NCBI GenBank assembly: GCA_048526005.1
Contig: DBFVEH010000002.1
Span: 1 to 64,000, forward strand
Origin: QALR01 sp900552255
Lineage (GTDB): Bacteria; Bacillota; Clostridia; Oscillospirales; CAG-272
Reading direction: 5' to 3'
Length of the DNA stretch: 64,000 bases
The notes below the pieces were generated by a model. That model had not been told where the DNA came from. It worked only from the letters and a program-made list of their open reading frames with translations, and ran no database searches. Position numbers and translations under genes: made by a program. Below are positions 7,852-15,387 of the stretch, piece by piece (the stretch's first letter is position 1; each line of letters begins with the position of its first letter).

Positions 7852-9282
7852 ATGAATGAAAATTTGAGAATCGAGCGGGATTCCGTCGGGGAGCTTGCGG
7901 TGCCGGCGGATGCTTATTACGGCGTGCAGTCGCTGCGCGGCTACCGCAATTTCAGGATCACGGGGCGCGGGCTTCATCCGATGTTTGTGGGAAATATCGT
8001 GAAAATCAAGAAGGCCGCGGCGATCGTCAATTCCAAAATCGGACGTCTCGAACCCGATAAGGCGGAGGCCATCATCACGGCATGCGACGAGATTTTGGAC
8101 GGCGAGCTTTCGGAAGCCTTTATCGTGGATGCGATTCAAGGCGGCGCCGGCACCTCGGCGAATATGAACGCCAATGAGGTGATCGCCAACCGCGCGGCGG
8201 AGCTCCTCGGCGGACATCGCGGCGACTATTCTCTTGTGCATCCGAACGACCATGTCAACTACGCGCAGTCCACAAACGACGTGATCCCGACGGCGGGGAA
8301 GATGACGGTCATCGAGCTTGTTCAGCCTTTGCTGACGAGCCTTTATATGCTTGCGCTGACCTTTGACGGGAAGAGCAAGGAGTTCGACGGCATTGTCAAA
8401 ATGGGCAGGACCCAGCTTCAGGAGGCGGTGCCGGTAAGGCTCGGACAGGAGTTCGCGGCTTATGCCGCCGTTATCCGCCGCGATATCGGCCGGATCGAGA
8501 CGGCGGAAAAGGAAATGCATGCCGTCAATTTGGGCGGAAGCGCCATTGGGACGTCGATCAACGTGGATCCTTTGTATCTTGAAAATATCACGAAGGTGCT
8601 TTCGGGCATCACGGGATATGAAATCAGACAGGCGGAAAATCTTATCGATGCCACGCAGAATTTAGACGGCTTTGTCGCCGTGTCCTCCGCGCTGAAAACC
8701 TGCGCCGTCAATCTTTCCAAGATCGCGAACGATCTGCGCCTGCTTTCAAGCGGGCCTCGCGCGGGGATCGGGGAGCTCGTTCTGCCGGCGAAGCAGAACG
8801 GCTCGTCGATCATGCCGGGGAAAATCAATCCGGTGATCCCCGAGGTCGTCAATCAGGTGGCTTTCCTTGTCATCGGACATGACGCGACGGTCGCCGCGGC
8901 GGCGGAGGCGGGACAGCTCGAGCTGAACGCCTTTGAGCCGGTTCTGTTCGATCAGCTGTTTGAATCGATCTCCGCGATGACGGCGGCGGTCGATACCTTT
9001 GTGGAGAATTGTGTGATCGGCATTCGCGCGGATAAGAAAAAATGCGCGGCCAATGTGGCGGCAAGCACGGGAATCGTCACCGCGATGGCGCCTTATATCG
9101 GTTATCAGCGCTCGGCTGAGATCGCAAAGGAATCCTTGAAAACCGGCGTTTCCGTGCATGAAATCATCCTGCGCGACGGCATCATGACGGAAGAGGAGCT
9201 CGCGCATGTTTTAGACGCACGGGGGATGACGGAGCCGCGTCCGTTTGCCGGAAAGAGCGTTCAGATTGGCGCAAAGGGTTGA
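7852..9282 (+). CDS. aspA: Aspartate ammonia-lyase
   Basis: A 476-residue enzyme of the fumarase/aspartase superfamily, converting L-aspartate to fumarate and ammonia. The N-terminus (RIERDSVGELAVPADAYYG) is the AspA type. The superfamily signature GSSIMPGKINPV lies near residue 316 on the mobile loop that carries the catalytic serine. GGAGTSANMNANEV and the HPNDHVNYAQSTND segment are also present. ATG 7852 is chosen over the upstream ATG at 7807 because AGGGGAGG precedes it and homology starts there. The divergent Lrp-type gene suggests amino-acid-dependent regulation. Fumarate hydratase C is the alternative, but the N-terminus favours aspartase. Confidence 0.92.
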   Translation: MNENLRIERDSVGELAVPADAYYGVQSLRGYRNFRITGRGLHPMFVGNIVKIKKAAAIVNSKIGRLEPDKAEAIITACDEILDGELSEAFIVDAIQGGAGTSANMNANEVIANRAAELLGGHRGDYSLVHPNDHVNYAQSTNDVIPTAGKMTVIELVQPLLTSLYMLALTFDGKSKEFDGIVKMGRTQLQEAVPVRLGQEFAAYAAVIRRDIGRIETAEKEMHAVNLGGSAIGTSINVDPLYLENITKVLSGITGYEIRQAENLIDATQNLDGFVAVSSALKTCAVNLSKIANDLRLLSSGPRAGIGELVLPAKQNGSSIMPGKINPVIPEVVNQVAFLVIGHDATVAAAAEAGQLELNAFEPVLFDQLFESISAMTAAVDTFVENCVIGIRADKKKCAANVAASTGIVTAMAPYIGYQRSAEIAKESLKTGVSVHEIILRDGIMTEEELAHVLDARGMTEPRPFAGKSVQIGAKG

Positions 9283-9302
9283 TTTTTTGCGGAAGATATG
9301 AT

Positions 9303-9343
9303 AAAATACCCTCGCAGGGATCCGCCTTGCGGGGGTATTTGTA
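9303..9343 (+). terminator. Terminator after aspA
   Basis: AAATACCCTCGCA paired with TGCGGGGGTATTT around a loop of about 12 nt. The T-run is short. Confidence 0.65.
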
Positions 9344-9482
9344 AAATCGGTGTATGACGGGCCCGTTGCCGCGATGGAATGATTTGGGAATATCCTTATA
9401 ATATTCCCGCGGATATTTTGCCCGTCAGAATACGGCGTGCCATATGAAATCCTGCGGAATTTTTTCTTTTGGAGACAGAATC

Positions 9483-10199
9483 ATGATAAAACTGATTGCA
9501 TTTGATCTGGACGGTACCTTGACACAGCATAAAACGCCTTTGGCTCCGGAAAATTTGGCGGTGCTGACGGCGCTGTCCCGGAAATATCGGCTTCTGATGG
9601 TGGGAGCCGGCGGCTGTTTCCGGATTTTTGAGCAGCTCGGGCGGTTTCCGATCGATGTGATCGGGAATTACGGAATGCAGTATGCCAAATATGATGCGGC
9701 GAAAAAGACGCTGGATATTGTGGAAAATCATATCGTTCCCTGCGACAGGGAAAGCGTGGAGCGCCGGGTCACGATGCTTCGGGAACGGTACGGCTTTACC
9801 TGCTATGCGGGCGATAACGTGCAGTATCACGATTCCGGCTGCGTCACGTTTCCGATCCTCGGTACGGCGGCGGTGCTTGCGGACAAGCTGGCGTTTGATC
9901 CGGACAGAAAAAAGCGCCGTGCGATCTATGCGGAGGTCTGCGGGACTTTTCCCGAATATAATGTGTTCGTCGGGGGCTCATCCTCCTTTGATATGGCGCC
10001 GAAGCCGTTTGATAAGCGGTATGCGCTTGAAAAATATTGCGGGGAATACGGATTTTCTCCGGAGGAGGTGCTCTTCGCCGGTGACGATTATGGACCGGGC
10101 GGGAACGATGAGTCCGTTTATCTCTCGGATTTCGGATTTGTGAAGGTGGACGATTACCGAACGTTTCCGACGGTTATCGACAAGGTCGGATTGCTTTAA
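9483..10199 (+). CDS. HAD superfamily (type IIB) phosphatase
   Basis: A 238-residue cytoplasmic HAD hydrolase. Motif I is DLDGTLT, with Asp nucleophile and Asp acid/base. Motif II lies in LLMVGAGG, and motif IV is FAGDDYGPGGNDE. A cap domain lies between motifs I and IV, as in the Cof/phosphomannomutase/sucrose-phosphatase branch (IIB). The substrate is probably a sugar phosphate but cannot be read from the sequence. ATG 9483 is preceded by GGAGA, whereas the upstream ATG at 9444 lacks homology. A small hairpin (GGGAATAT and ATATTCCC, about 9387-9409) lies before it. Confidence 0.85.
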   Translation: MIKLIAFDLDGTLTQHKTPLAPENLAVLTALSRKYRLLMVGAGGCFRIFEQLGRFPIDVIGNYGMQYAKYDAAKKTLDIVENHIVPCDRESVERRVTMLRERYGFTCYAGDNVQYHDSGCVTFPILGTAAVLADKLAFDPDRKKRRAIYAEVCGTFPEYNVFVGGSSSFDMAPKPFDKRYALEKYCGEYGFSPEEVLFAGDDYGPGGNDESVYLSDFGFVKVDDYRTFPTVIDKVGLL

Positions 10200-10214
10200 A
10201 AAGCGAATTATCTG

Positions 10215-10243
10215 TTGACATTTCGCGGAAAATATGATACCAT
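10215..10243 (+). promoter_or_regulatory. Promoter of the tRNA-Ser region
   Basis: TTGACA at 10215-10220, 17 nt, TACCAT at 10238-10243. Transcription would start near 10250, so the partial tRNA-Ser-like copy and the true tRNA would be on one transcript. Confidence 0.55.
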
Positions 10244-10270
10244 AAACAAGCTGCCGCGGCGGTTTTATAT

Positions 10271-10347
10271 GGAGAGGTATCGAAGCGGTCATAACGGGTG
10301 AGCAAGCGAAAACAGTCCGGCGGACTGTTTTCACGAAGCGATACCCC
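10271..10347 (+). pseudogene. Partial duplicate of the tRNA-Ser 5' half, followed by a hairpin
   Basis: ATATGGAG, six or seven divergent bases, then TATCGAAGCGGTCATAACG repeat the acceptor/D-arm part of the tRNA-Ser at 10468. After that the similarity stops. A strong hairpin (AAAACAGTCCG and CGGACTGTTTT) follows, and GGTATCG can pair with CGATACC at 10339-10345. No 3' half is present. It could be a tRNA remnant, a processed non-coding RNA, or the result of an integration event. Confidence 0.55.
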
Positions 10348-10467
10348 ACAAAGCAAGGAGAATCGGAAGCAAATCCCGGCAGATTTGCGCGCGAGGAGAC
10401 TATGCGGCTGGGGAGGGCACGGCAGCCGAGTTATGGACGCGGGATAGACGGAGTAAAAACTGAATAT

Positions 10468-10556
10468 GGAGGGTTATCGAAGCGGTCATAACGAGGCGGT
10501 CCTGAAAACCGTTTGAGAGCAATCTCACGTGGGTTCGAGTCCCACACCCTCCGCCA
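10468..10556 (+). tRNA. tRNA-Ser (anticodon TGA), CCA encoded
   Basis: 89 nt including CCA. Acceptor GGAGGGT pairs with ACCCTCC, the discriminator is G, and a long type II variable arm (TGAGA GCAA TCTCA) is present. The T-arm GTGGG TTCGAGT CCCAC is perfect. The anticodon stem GCGGT/ACCGT closes loop CCTGAAA, giving anticodon TGA at 10503-10505. Position 33 would then be C rather than the near-universal U. A terminator follows at 10563. Confidence 0.92.
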
Positions 10557-10562
10557 CTTTTG

Positions 10563-10591
10563 GCTCAAAATCATTGATTTTGAGCTTTTTT
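10563..10591 (+). terminator. Terminator after tRNA-Ser
   Basis: GCTCAAAA, a 7-nt loop, TTTTGAGC, then six T. Confidence 0.85.
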
Positions 10592-10631
10592 CTTTCGTTT
10601 TTTTTCGTTTTGGAGCATTTATTCCCCACTT

Positions 10632-10994
10632 TTAAAAAATTGTGTTTTTGCAATCACCTCGCAATGTGCTTTTTTGATATAAAAGCTGCGAGAAAACTGC
10701 GAGATAGCCGATTTTTATGCTATTTTTCGAATTGGGTTTTGTATTGGCCATATTCTTGTGAGTTGCGTATGTCAGCACAGCGGTGTTGTTTCGATATTGC
10801 TCCAGCCATTTGGCGATGTAATCCTGAACGTGCATATTGGTTTTTGTTCGTTTCTGCTCGGCTTTTGTCATCATATCTACCAAGTAAATTTCACCTATAT
10901 TGTACTTTGCAAATATCCCAACGAGTTTGTGGTTTGCTTTGGTCTTTGATCCTCGCTTGGCTTCAAGATCGAGCTCTTGCCCTTTCTCTTGCAT
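10632..10994 (-). pseudogene. Possible remnant of a tyrosine integrase N-terminal domain
   Basis: The minus-strand frame contains VQDYIAKWLEQY, followed by NNTAVLTYATHKNM. This resembles the core-binding (SAM-like) domain of phage-type integrases, in which a WLE motif is followed by T-Y-x-x-Y/H-x-N-M. No catalytic domain follows; the frame ends 76 nt from the tRNA-Ser. Integrase genes commonly read towards the tRNA they use, so the orientation fits. The call is weak because only about 30 residues carry the pattern. Confidence 0.3.
10686..10705 (+). repeat. Terminal 20-bp repeat, left copy (arm-site-like)
   Basis: CTGCGAGAAAACTGCGAGAT contains two direct copies of CTGCGAGA. Its reverse complement matches 18 of 20 bases at 37574-37593, just inside the other end of the island. 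Position and internal repetition resemble integrase arm-type sites. Confidence 0.6.
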
Positions 10995-11394
10995 TTACCA
11001 TTGGATATGTAGAGTTGATGATGCAAGGGCTTTGCTGGAATATTATATTGCCAACAAACCTCAAGACAGCGAATGGTGCGTTCTGCCCGTGACGAATGCG
11101 GAAGCATATCTTGGTGGTTCGGCGCTTAATCGCATGTATCTGAAACAATTGACCGGCACACTGATAGAACGGAAAGATGGAAGAACAGATGTATGTTCAG
11201 GATGAAAACAAGGACAACGATGGCGGTAACGGCAACATAAAAGAAAATGGATCAGTGTTACCATTCGACATCATAATTATCTTCTTTCATGCAAATTATA
11301 TGTAATGTTGCACAAAAATCAAGCATAAAAGCATTGATTTTTAATTATTTTTTCGTGAATTTCCCTGATTTTATATGCAATAAAAATATTTATA

Positions 11395-11423
11395 TTGACA
11401 AAATATGACATTTATGATATGCT
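11395..11423 (+). promoter_or_regulatory. Promoter of cassette 1
   Basis: TTGACA at 11395-11400, 17 nt, TATGCT at 11418-11423. It lies in AT-rich DNA and faces the structured leader and the ABC genes. Confidence 0.7.
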
Positions 11424-11638
11424 TAATTCAGCAAAAGTTCATAAAAAGTAACGCGTCTCCAAAGCGTGAGTGCGAATAGCATTTCCCCCATCCGAGACTC
11501 CCGAACCCGCAAAGCGCTTGCTCTTTGTTATGGCACGCTTGTGCGGTTTTCTTAGAATATGAAGCATCCTATACACGGAGATGCTGGCATTTTCAGTCGA
11601 TCCGCTCGGAGAATTTCAGAAAGGATGTTGGAGAATAT

Positions 11639-11722
11639 ATGAAACTTGTTCCCAACCAGGGTCTAAGTATCAAGGCTGCCAAAATCCACGTGGCTGTGGA
11701 TGTACGGCTTGCTGATCGCTAA
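11639..11722 (+). CDS. 27-residue ORF, possible peptide upstream of the exporters
   Basis: ATG 11639 follows GGAGAATAT, a usable RBS. The product starts MKLVPNQGLSIKAAKIHV, has no Cys and has no membrane segment. Its place between a promoter and an attenuator-like hairpin, directly ahead of ABC exporter genes, is where a precursor peptide would sit. It has no core-peptide features that I recognise, and the DNA may simply be part of a structured RNA. Treat it as a hypothesis. Confidence 0.25.
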   Translation: MKLVPNQGLSIKAAKIHVAVDVRLADR

Positions 11723-11725
11723 CAA

Positions 11726-11754
11726 AAAAGGTCTCCTCGAAAAAGGGGACCTTT
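11726..11754 (+). terminator. Hairpin terminator or attenuator before the ABC gene
   Basis: AAAGGTCTCC, loop TCGAAAAA, GGGGACCTTT (one G-T pair). The T-run is only TTTAA, so it may allow read-through into the ABC gene 34 nt downstream. Confidence 0.6.
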
Positions 11755-11787
11755 AACCTAATTCAATTTATTGAGGACAGTTGATAT

Positions 11788-13539
11788 ATGAAGAAAGTGT
11801 CATTATTTCTCAAATATAATTTTTCTTGTTTTCTATTTTATTTAAAAACCGTTTGGGCTACTCGTAAAAGTATTTTTTTGGTTACATTTATTGATGGTGC
11901 GTTGGGGGCAACTGTTTCGTTTATTTGGACGTTTTTCTTTAAATATCTTCTTGATTTCTTATCCTCAGAGGAATATAACAAAGCTATATCGTGGGTTTTA
12001 GGTTGTATTTGTTTTAGTGGAATGATTGAACTAATTAGGAGATTACTCCACTTAGTCAGGAATAATGCTTATTTTGATATTAATACATTTCTTCAAACAA
12101 AATTATCGGAATTAAGTTTCAAAATTCCTTATGAAATAATGGAAAATGCTGAAACTATCCAAGAGTTTGAAATGGCGCATAAATTTATCGGTCGTAATTA
12201 TTTGGCCCAATATACTTTGGGATTGACAAATATTATATCGTGTATCATAGTATTTTCTGGCGTAGGAATTATTACTTCATCATTGAATTGGTGGATTACG
12301 CTAATGTTGTTTTCTGTTATTACTGTAAATACCATATGCCACGTAATTCAATCTCAATATGAAATGGAACAATTTACAGAAGAAACTACCGTGAGTAGAC
12401 AACTTGAGTATACAAGATTTTGGCTTACGGAAAAAAGTCGGGCCAAGGAAGTAAGAACTTATTTGTTACATGATTTTGTCATTGATAAACTTAAAGAATA
12501 TAACGAGAAATTTTTTAATATTCTTCAGAATTTTACAAAAAAGCACAAAAAAACATATATTGCGATACATTTAATTAACGGTATTCAAATGCTGATAGTG
12601 TATTCATACTGTGCTTATTTACTTTCAAAGAGTATAATAACTTCGGGCGATTTTATGCTTTATATCTCGGCATTATTTTCATTCAGTTCGGCACTCACAA
12701 ACATACTAAAATCATTAATTGATGTGTATAAAAATAATTTGTATATTGATAAATTGAAAAAATGCATGGATCTTAGCGATGATGTGGTTAAAGTGGAACT
12801 TTTTAATGAAGAAATAGAGACAATTGAATTTCGTAATGTTTCTTTTTGTTATCCCGGAGAAAGTAAAAAGGCTTTACAGAACATAAACCTTATCTTGCAT
12901 AGAAACGAAAAATTATCTTTAATTGGAGAAAATGGCGCAGGAAAAAGCACATTGGTTAAATTATTGTTGGGATTATATGCACCTACCAGTGGAGAAATTT
13001 TAATTAACGGGATTCCGATGGACACCCGAAGAAAAAATTATCTGCCTTTATTTAGCATGGTATTTCAGGATTATACTATATTTAATTTTTCAGTAGAAGA
13101 AAATATTAATATGGGTAAGACTGTTTCCAAAAGAAAGAGTCAAGAACTTTTAAATGTGATGGGGCTTGACAGCGTTACTCCTGAAACTTATATCTCCCAA
13201 CTTTTTTGTGAAAAGGGCATAGAATTATCCGGTGGGGAAAATCAAAAACTTGTAATAACAAGAGCGCTTTTTAAAGATGCCCCCATACTGATCTTAGATG
13301 AACCAACATCCGCCCTATCTCCTCAAAGTGAGTACAATATATATAAAAAATTTGGAGAATTAACATCCGATAAAATGGTAATCTTTATATCGCATAGGAT
13401 GTCCAGTTGCCGAATTTGCGATAAAATATTGTTATTACAGGAAGGCAAAGTGGAGGCCATAGGTACGCATAATCAACTTATGGAATCTTGCCCTAAATAT
13501 AAAGAAATGTTTGATGCACAAGCAGAATTGTATACTTAA
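11788..13539 (+). CDS. ABC exporter (membrane plus ATPase half-transporter), cassette 1
   Basis: 583 residues. The N-terminal half has about six hydrophobic helices (for example IFLVTFIDGALGATVSFIW and ISCIIVFSGVGII). The C-terminal half is an ABC ATPase with Walker A GENGAGKST near residue 380, signature LSGGENQK, Walker B ILILDEPTSAL and the H-loop FISHRMSS. There is no N-terminal C39 peptidase domain, so leader removal would need another enzyme; the S8 fusion downstream is the obvious candidate. It is AT-rich, as is the rest of the cassette. RBS GAGGA lies before the ATG at 11788. The substrate is unknown, and a peptide product is inferred from the neighbours. Confidence 0.85.
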   Translation: MKKVSLFLKYNFSCFLFYLKTVWATRKSIFLVTFIDGALGATVSFIWTFFFKYLLDFLSSEEYNKAISWVLGCICFSGMIELIRRLLHLVRNNAYFDINTFLQTKLSELSFKIPYEIMENAETIQEFEMAHKFIGRNYLAQYTLGLTNIISCIIVFSGVGIITSSLNWWITLMLFSVITVNTICHVIQSQYEMEQFTEETTVSRQLEYTRFWLTEKSRAKEVRTYLLHDFVIDKLKEYNEKFFNILQNFTKKHKKTYIAIHLINGIQMLIVYSYCAYLLSKSIITSGDFMLYISALFSFSSALTNILKSLIDVYKNNLYIDKLKKCMDLSDDVVKVELFNEEIETIEFRNVSFCYPGESKKALQNINLILHRNEKLSLIGENGAGKSTLVKLLLGLYAPTSGEILINGIPMDTRRKNYLPLFSMVFQDYTIFNFSVEENINMGKTVSKRKSQELLNVMGLDSVTPETYISQLFCEKGIELSGGENQKLVITRALFKDAPILILDEPTSALSPQSEYNIYKKFGELTSDKMVIFISHRMSSCRICDKILLLQEGKVEAIGTHNQLMESCPKYKEMFDAQAELYT

Positions 13540-13578
13540 TTGCTGACTTAAATTTGCAATAAAAAGGGAGTGCATAAT

Positions 13579-15355
13579 TTGAACTTTATTAATTATATTG
13601 TCGATACATTACGTAGCTCATATAAATTATCTAAAATGTTCATCAAAGATAATAAAAAACTTCTATTAATGGATATACTGCTAGGGTTTAGTCGTGAAAG
13701 TAAAAGGATAATCGGCATCGTATTGCCTACTATGATAATCCAAACTTATTTTTTGAAACAAAGCTTTAATATAATTTTTTTATCCATATTGATTATCTGT
13801 ATCTTGACTATGTTATTAGGAATTATAATAGAATCGATACAGCGTAATTTATCTAACTATTCAGTCCGTGCAACAAATAGTCTGTACTATATCTTAAATG
13901 GGAAGTCTGCACATTTAGACATGAAAGATTGCGAAAATGAACAGTCAATTGATGATTATTATAAAGCATTTGATAATATATATCAATTTTCGGATGTCCA
14001 TTATAATATTTTTTGTGTTTTGATGAGTAAAATACTTTCATTCGCAATTATGAGTTATGTGATTGTTTCTATTGATTTAGTTCTGTATTTATTGGTATTA
14101 AGCATACATATTACATTAATGCTTATTCGCGCAAAACAAGATAGAATTGATCATGAATTTGAACTAAAGAAATCAGAAAGTACAAAACGATTAAAATATC
14201 TAACGGAATTGATGTACAATTTTGAAGCTGGTCGCGAAATGAGAATTTATGATGCAGGGGATTTTGTTAGCAAAAAGTTATTTGATGAATCATATAGTGT
14301 TCATCAAATTGATCTCCAAATGCAAAAGGTAGATTTTCGATTTAGTATCTTACAAAGGCTGCTTGGAATTGTTCAATTGTCACTTATATATATAGTTTCA
14401 ATAAAGGAAGTATATTATAGGCAAAATCGCTTTGGGAAATTTTGCAATGTATATCAATGCAACGACCCTTATTTCCGCCTCTATTTCAGATATTACAAAT
14501 GCCATAAGTTTCTTGTATAAATCATCAATTGCGTATAAGGATTTTGAAAGATTTTTGAACACTAAAGAATCCTTAAGAGAGTCAGGAAAATTACGATCCG
14601 CGTTTTCTGAAAAGGATACACTGATAGAATTCAAGAATGTTTCATTTAAATATCCTAATAAGGAGAAATATGCACTTCAAAATATTAGTTTTAAGATAAA
14701 TAAAGGTCAATCTGTTTCTATTGTTGGAAATAATGGAGCTGGGAAATCTACATTAATTAAGCTTTTGCTACGATTATACGATCCCACAGAAGGATGTATT
14801 TTATATAAAGGAGTAGATATAAAAGAATATGACTATGATTTTTATCAATCTATTTTTGCTCCGGTATTTCAAGATTATATTATGTATGCATATACCTTGC
14901 GTGAAAATTTAATCTTTAATCACGATGAATATGAAAAAAATATTAGTGAGTCGTTATCAAAAACGGGTATGGCCGAAAAAATTCAAAGTATTGGACTTGA
15001 CAGAAATTATAGCAGAAGATTTTTCAATGACGGTATAGAATTGTCCGGCGGAGAAGAACAAAGAATTGCAATTGCGCGTGCGCTTTGTAAAAATACGGAA
15101 ATTCTGATTTTAGATGAACCAACAGCAGCCATAGATCCCCTTTCAGAAAGTAAACTGTTTAAGGAAATTTTCAATGCCGTAAAAGAACAAACTGTTATAT
15201 TTGTTTCTCATAGGATGTCGAGTACTCGATTTTCTGATAATATTTTGGTTTTTAATAATTCAAAATTGGTTGAAAATGGCACCCATGAAGAATTATTGAA
15301 ATATAATGGTGTTTATGCGGCAATGTATTTGCAGCAATCAAGTTATTATTCATAA
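13579..15355 (+). pseudogene. Second ABC exporter of cassette 1, split by a frameshift
   Basis: Two overlapping frames together encode one half-transporter of about 590 residues. The first (to 14520) has the membrane helices and runs out after KEVYY. The second carries GKIALGNFAMYINATTLISA, the linker and a complete ATPase (GNNGAGKST, LSGGEEQR, ILILDEPTAAID, FVSHRMSS), ending at 15355. The frame changes near 14410-14420. The most likely start is TTG 13579, 8 nt after GGGAG; GTG 13570 overlaps the RBS. The ATPase half alone could still be made. The break may be decay or a sequence error. Its normal partner would be the half-transporter encoded at 11788. Confidence 0.75.
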
Positions 15356-15387
15356 ACTATATAATTGATTATGGCAAAGGATTAGTG

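Larger units (their letters stand above)
10593..11394. other. AT-rich junction region with gene debris
   Basis: I see no intact gene here. On the minus strand at about 10632-10994 there is a possible integrase remnant, listed separately. On the plus strand at about 10994-11205, one frame reads DDARALLEYYIANKPQDSEWCVLP, then NAEAYLGGSALNRMYLKQLTGT, ending at 11205. It has gene-like composition but no start, and I recognise no family. The rest is AT-rich filler before the promoter at 11395. Confidence 0.5.
11430..11755 (+). ncRNA. Candidate structured leader or stand-alone RNA
   Basis: About 325 nt between a consensus promoter and a hairpin, much richer in GC than the surrounding DNA. It contains blocks typical of conserved RNAs, such as CAAAGCGTGAGTGCGAATAG, ACTCCCGAACCCGC, AAGCGCTTGCTCTTTG and GCACGCTTGTGC. 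The overall appearance recalls the raiA-motif RNA of Bacillota, but I cannot verify that. A 27-codon ORF (11639-11722) overlaps its 3' part, so the region could instead be a leader for a small peptide gene. Confidence 0.45.

Noticed and set aside
10271..10467. Signal recognition particle RNA or another housekeeping RNA before tRNA-Ser
   Set aside because: The conserved SRP tetraloop and GGUCCGGAAGGAAGCAGC-like core are absent. A partial tRNA copy explains the similarity.
10529..11092. 187-codon plus-strand frame starting inside tRNA-Ser
   Set aside because: It begins in the tRNA, crosses the tRNA terminator and shows no family motif or RBS.
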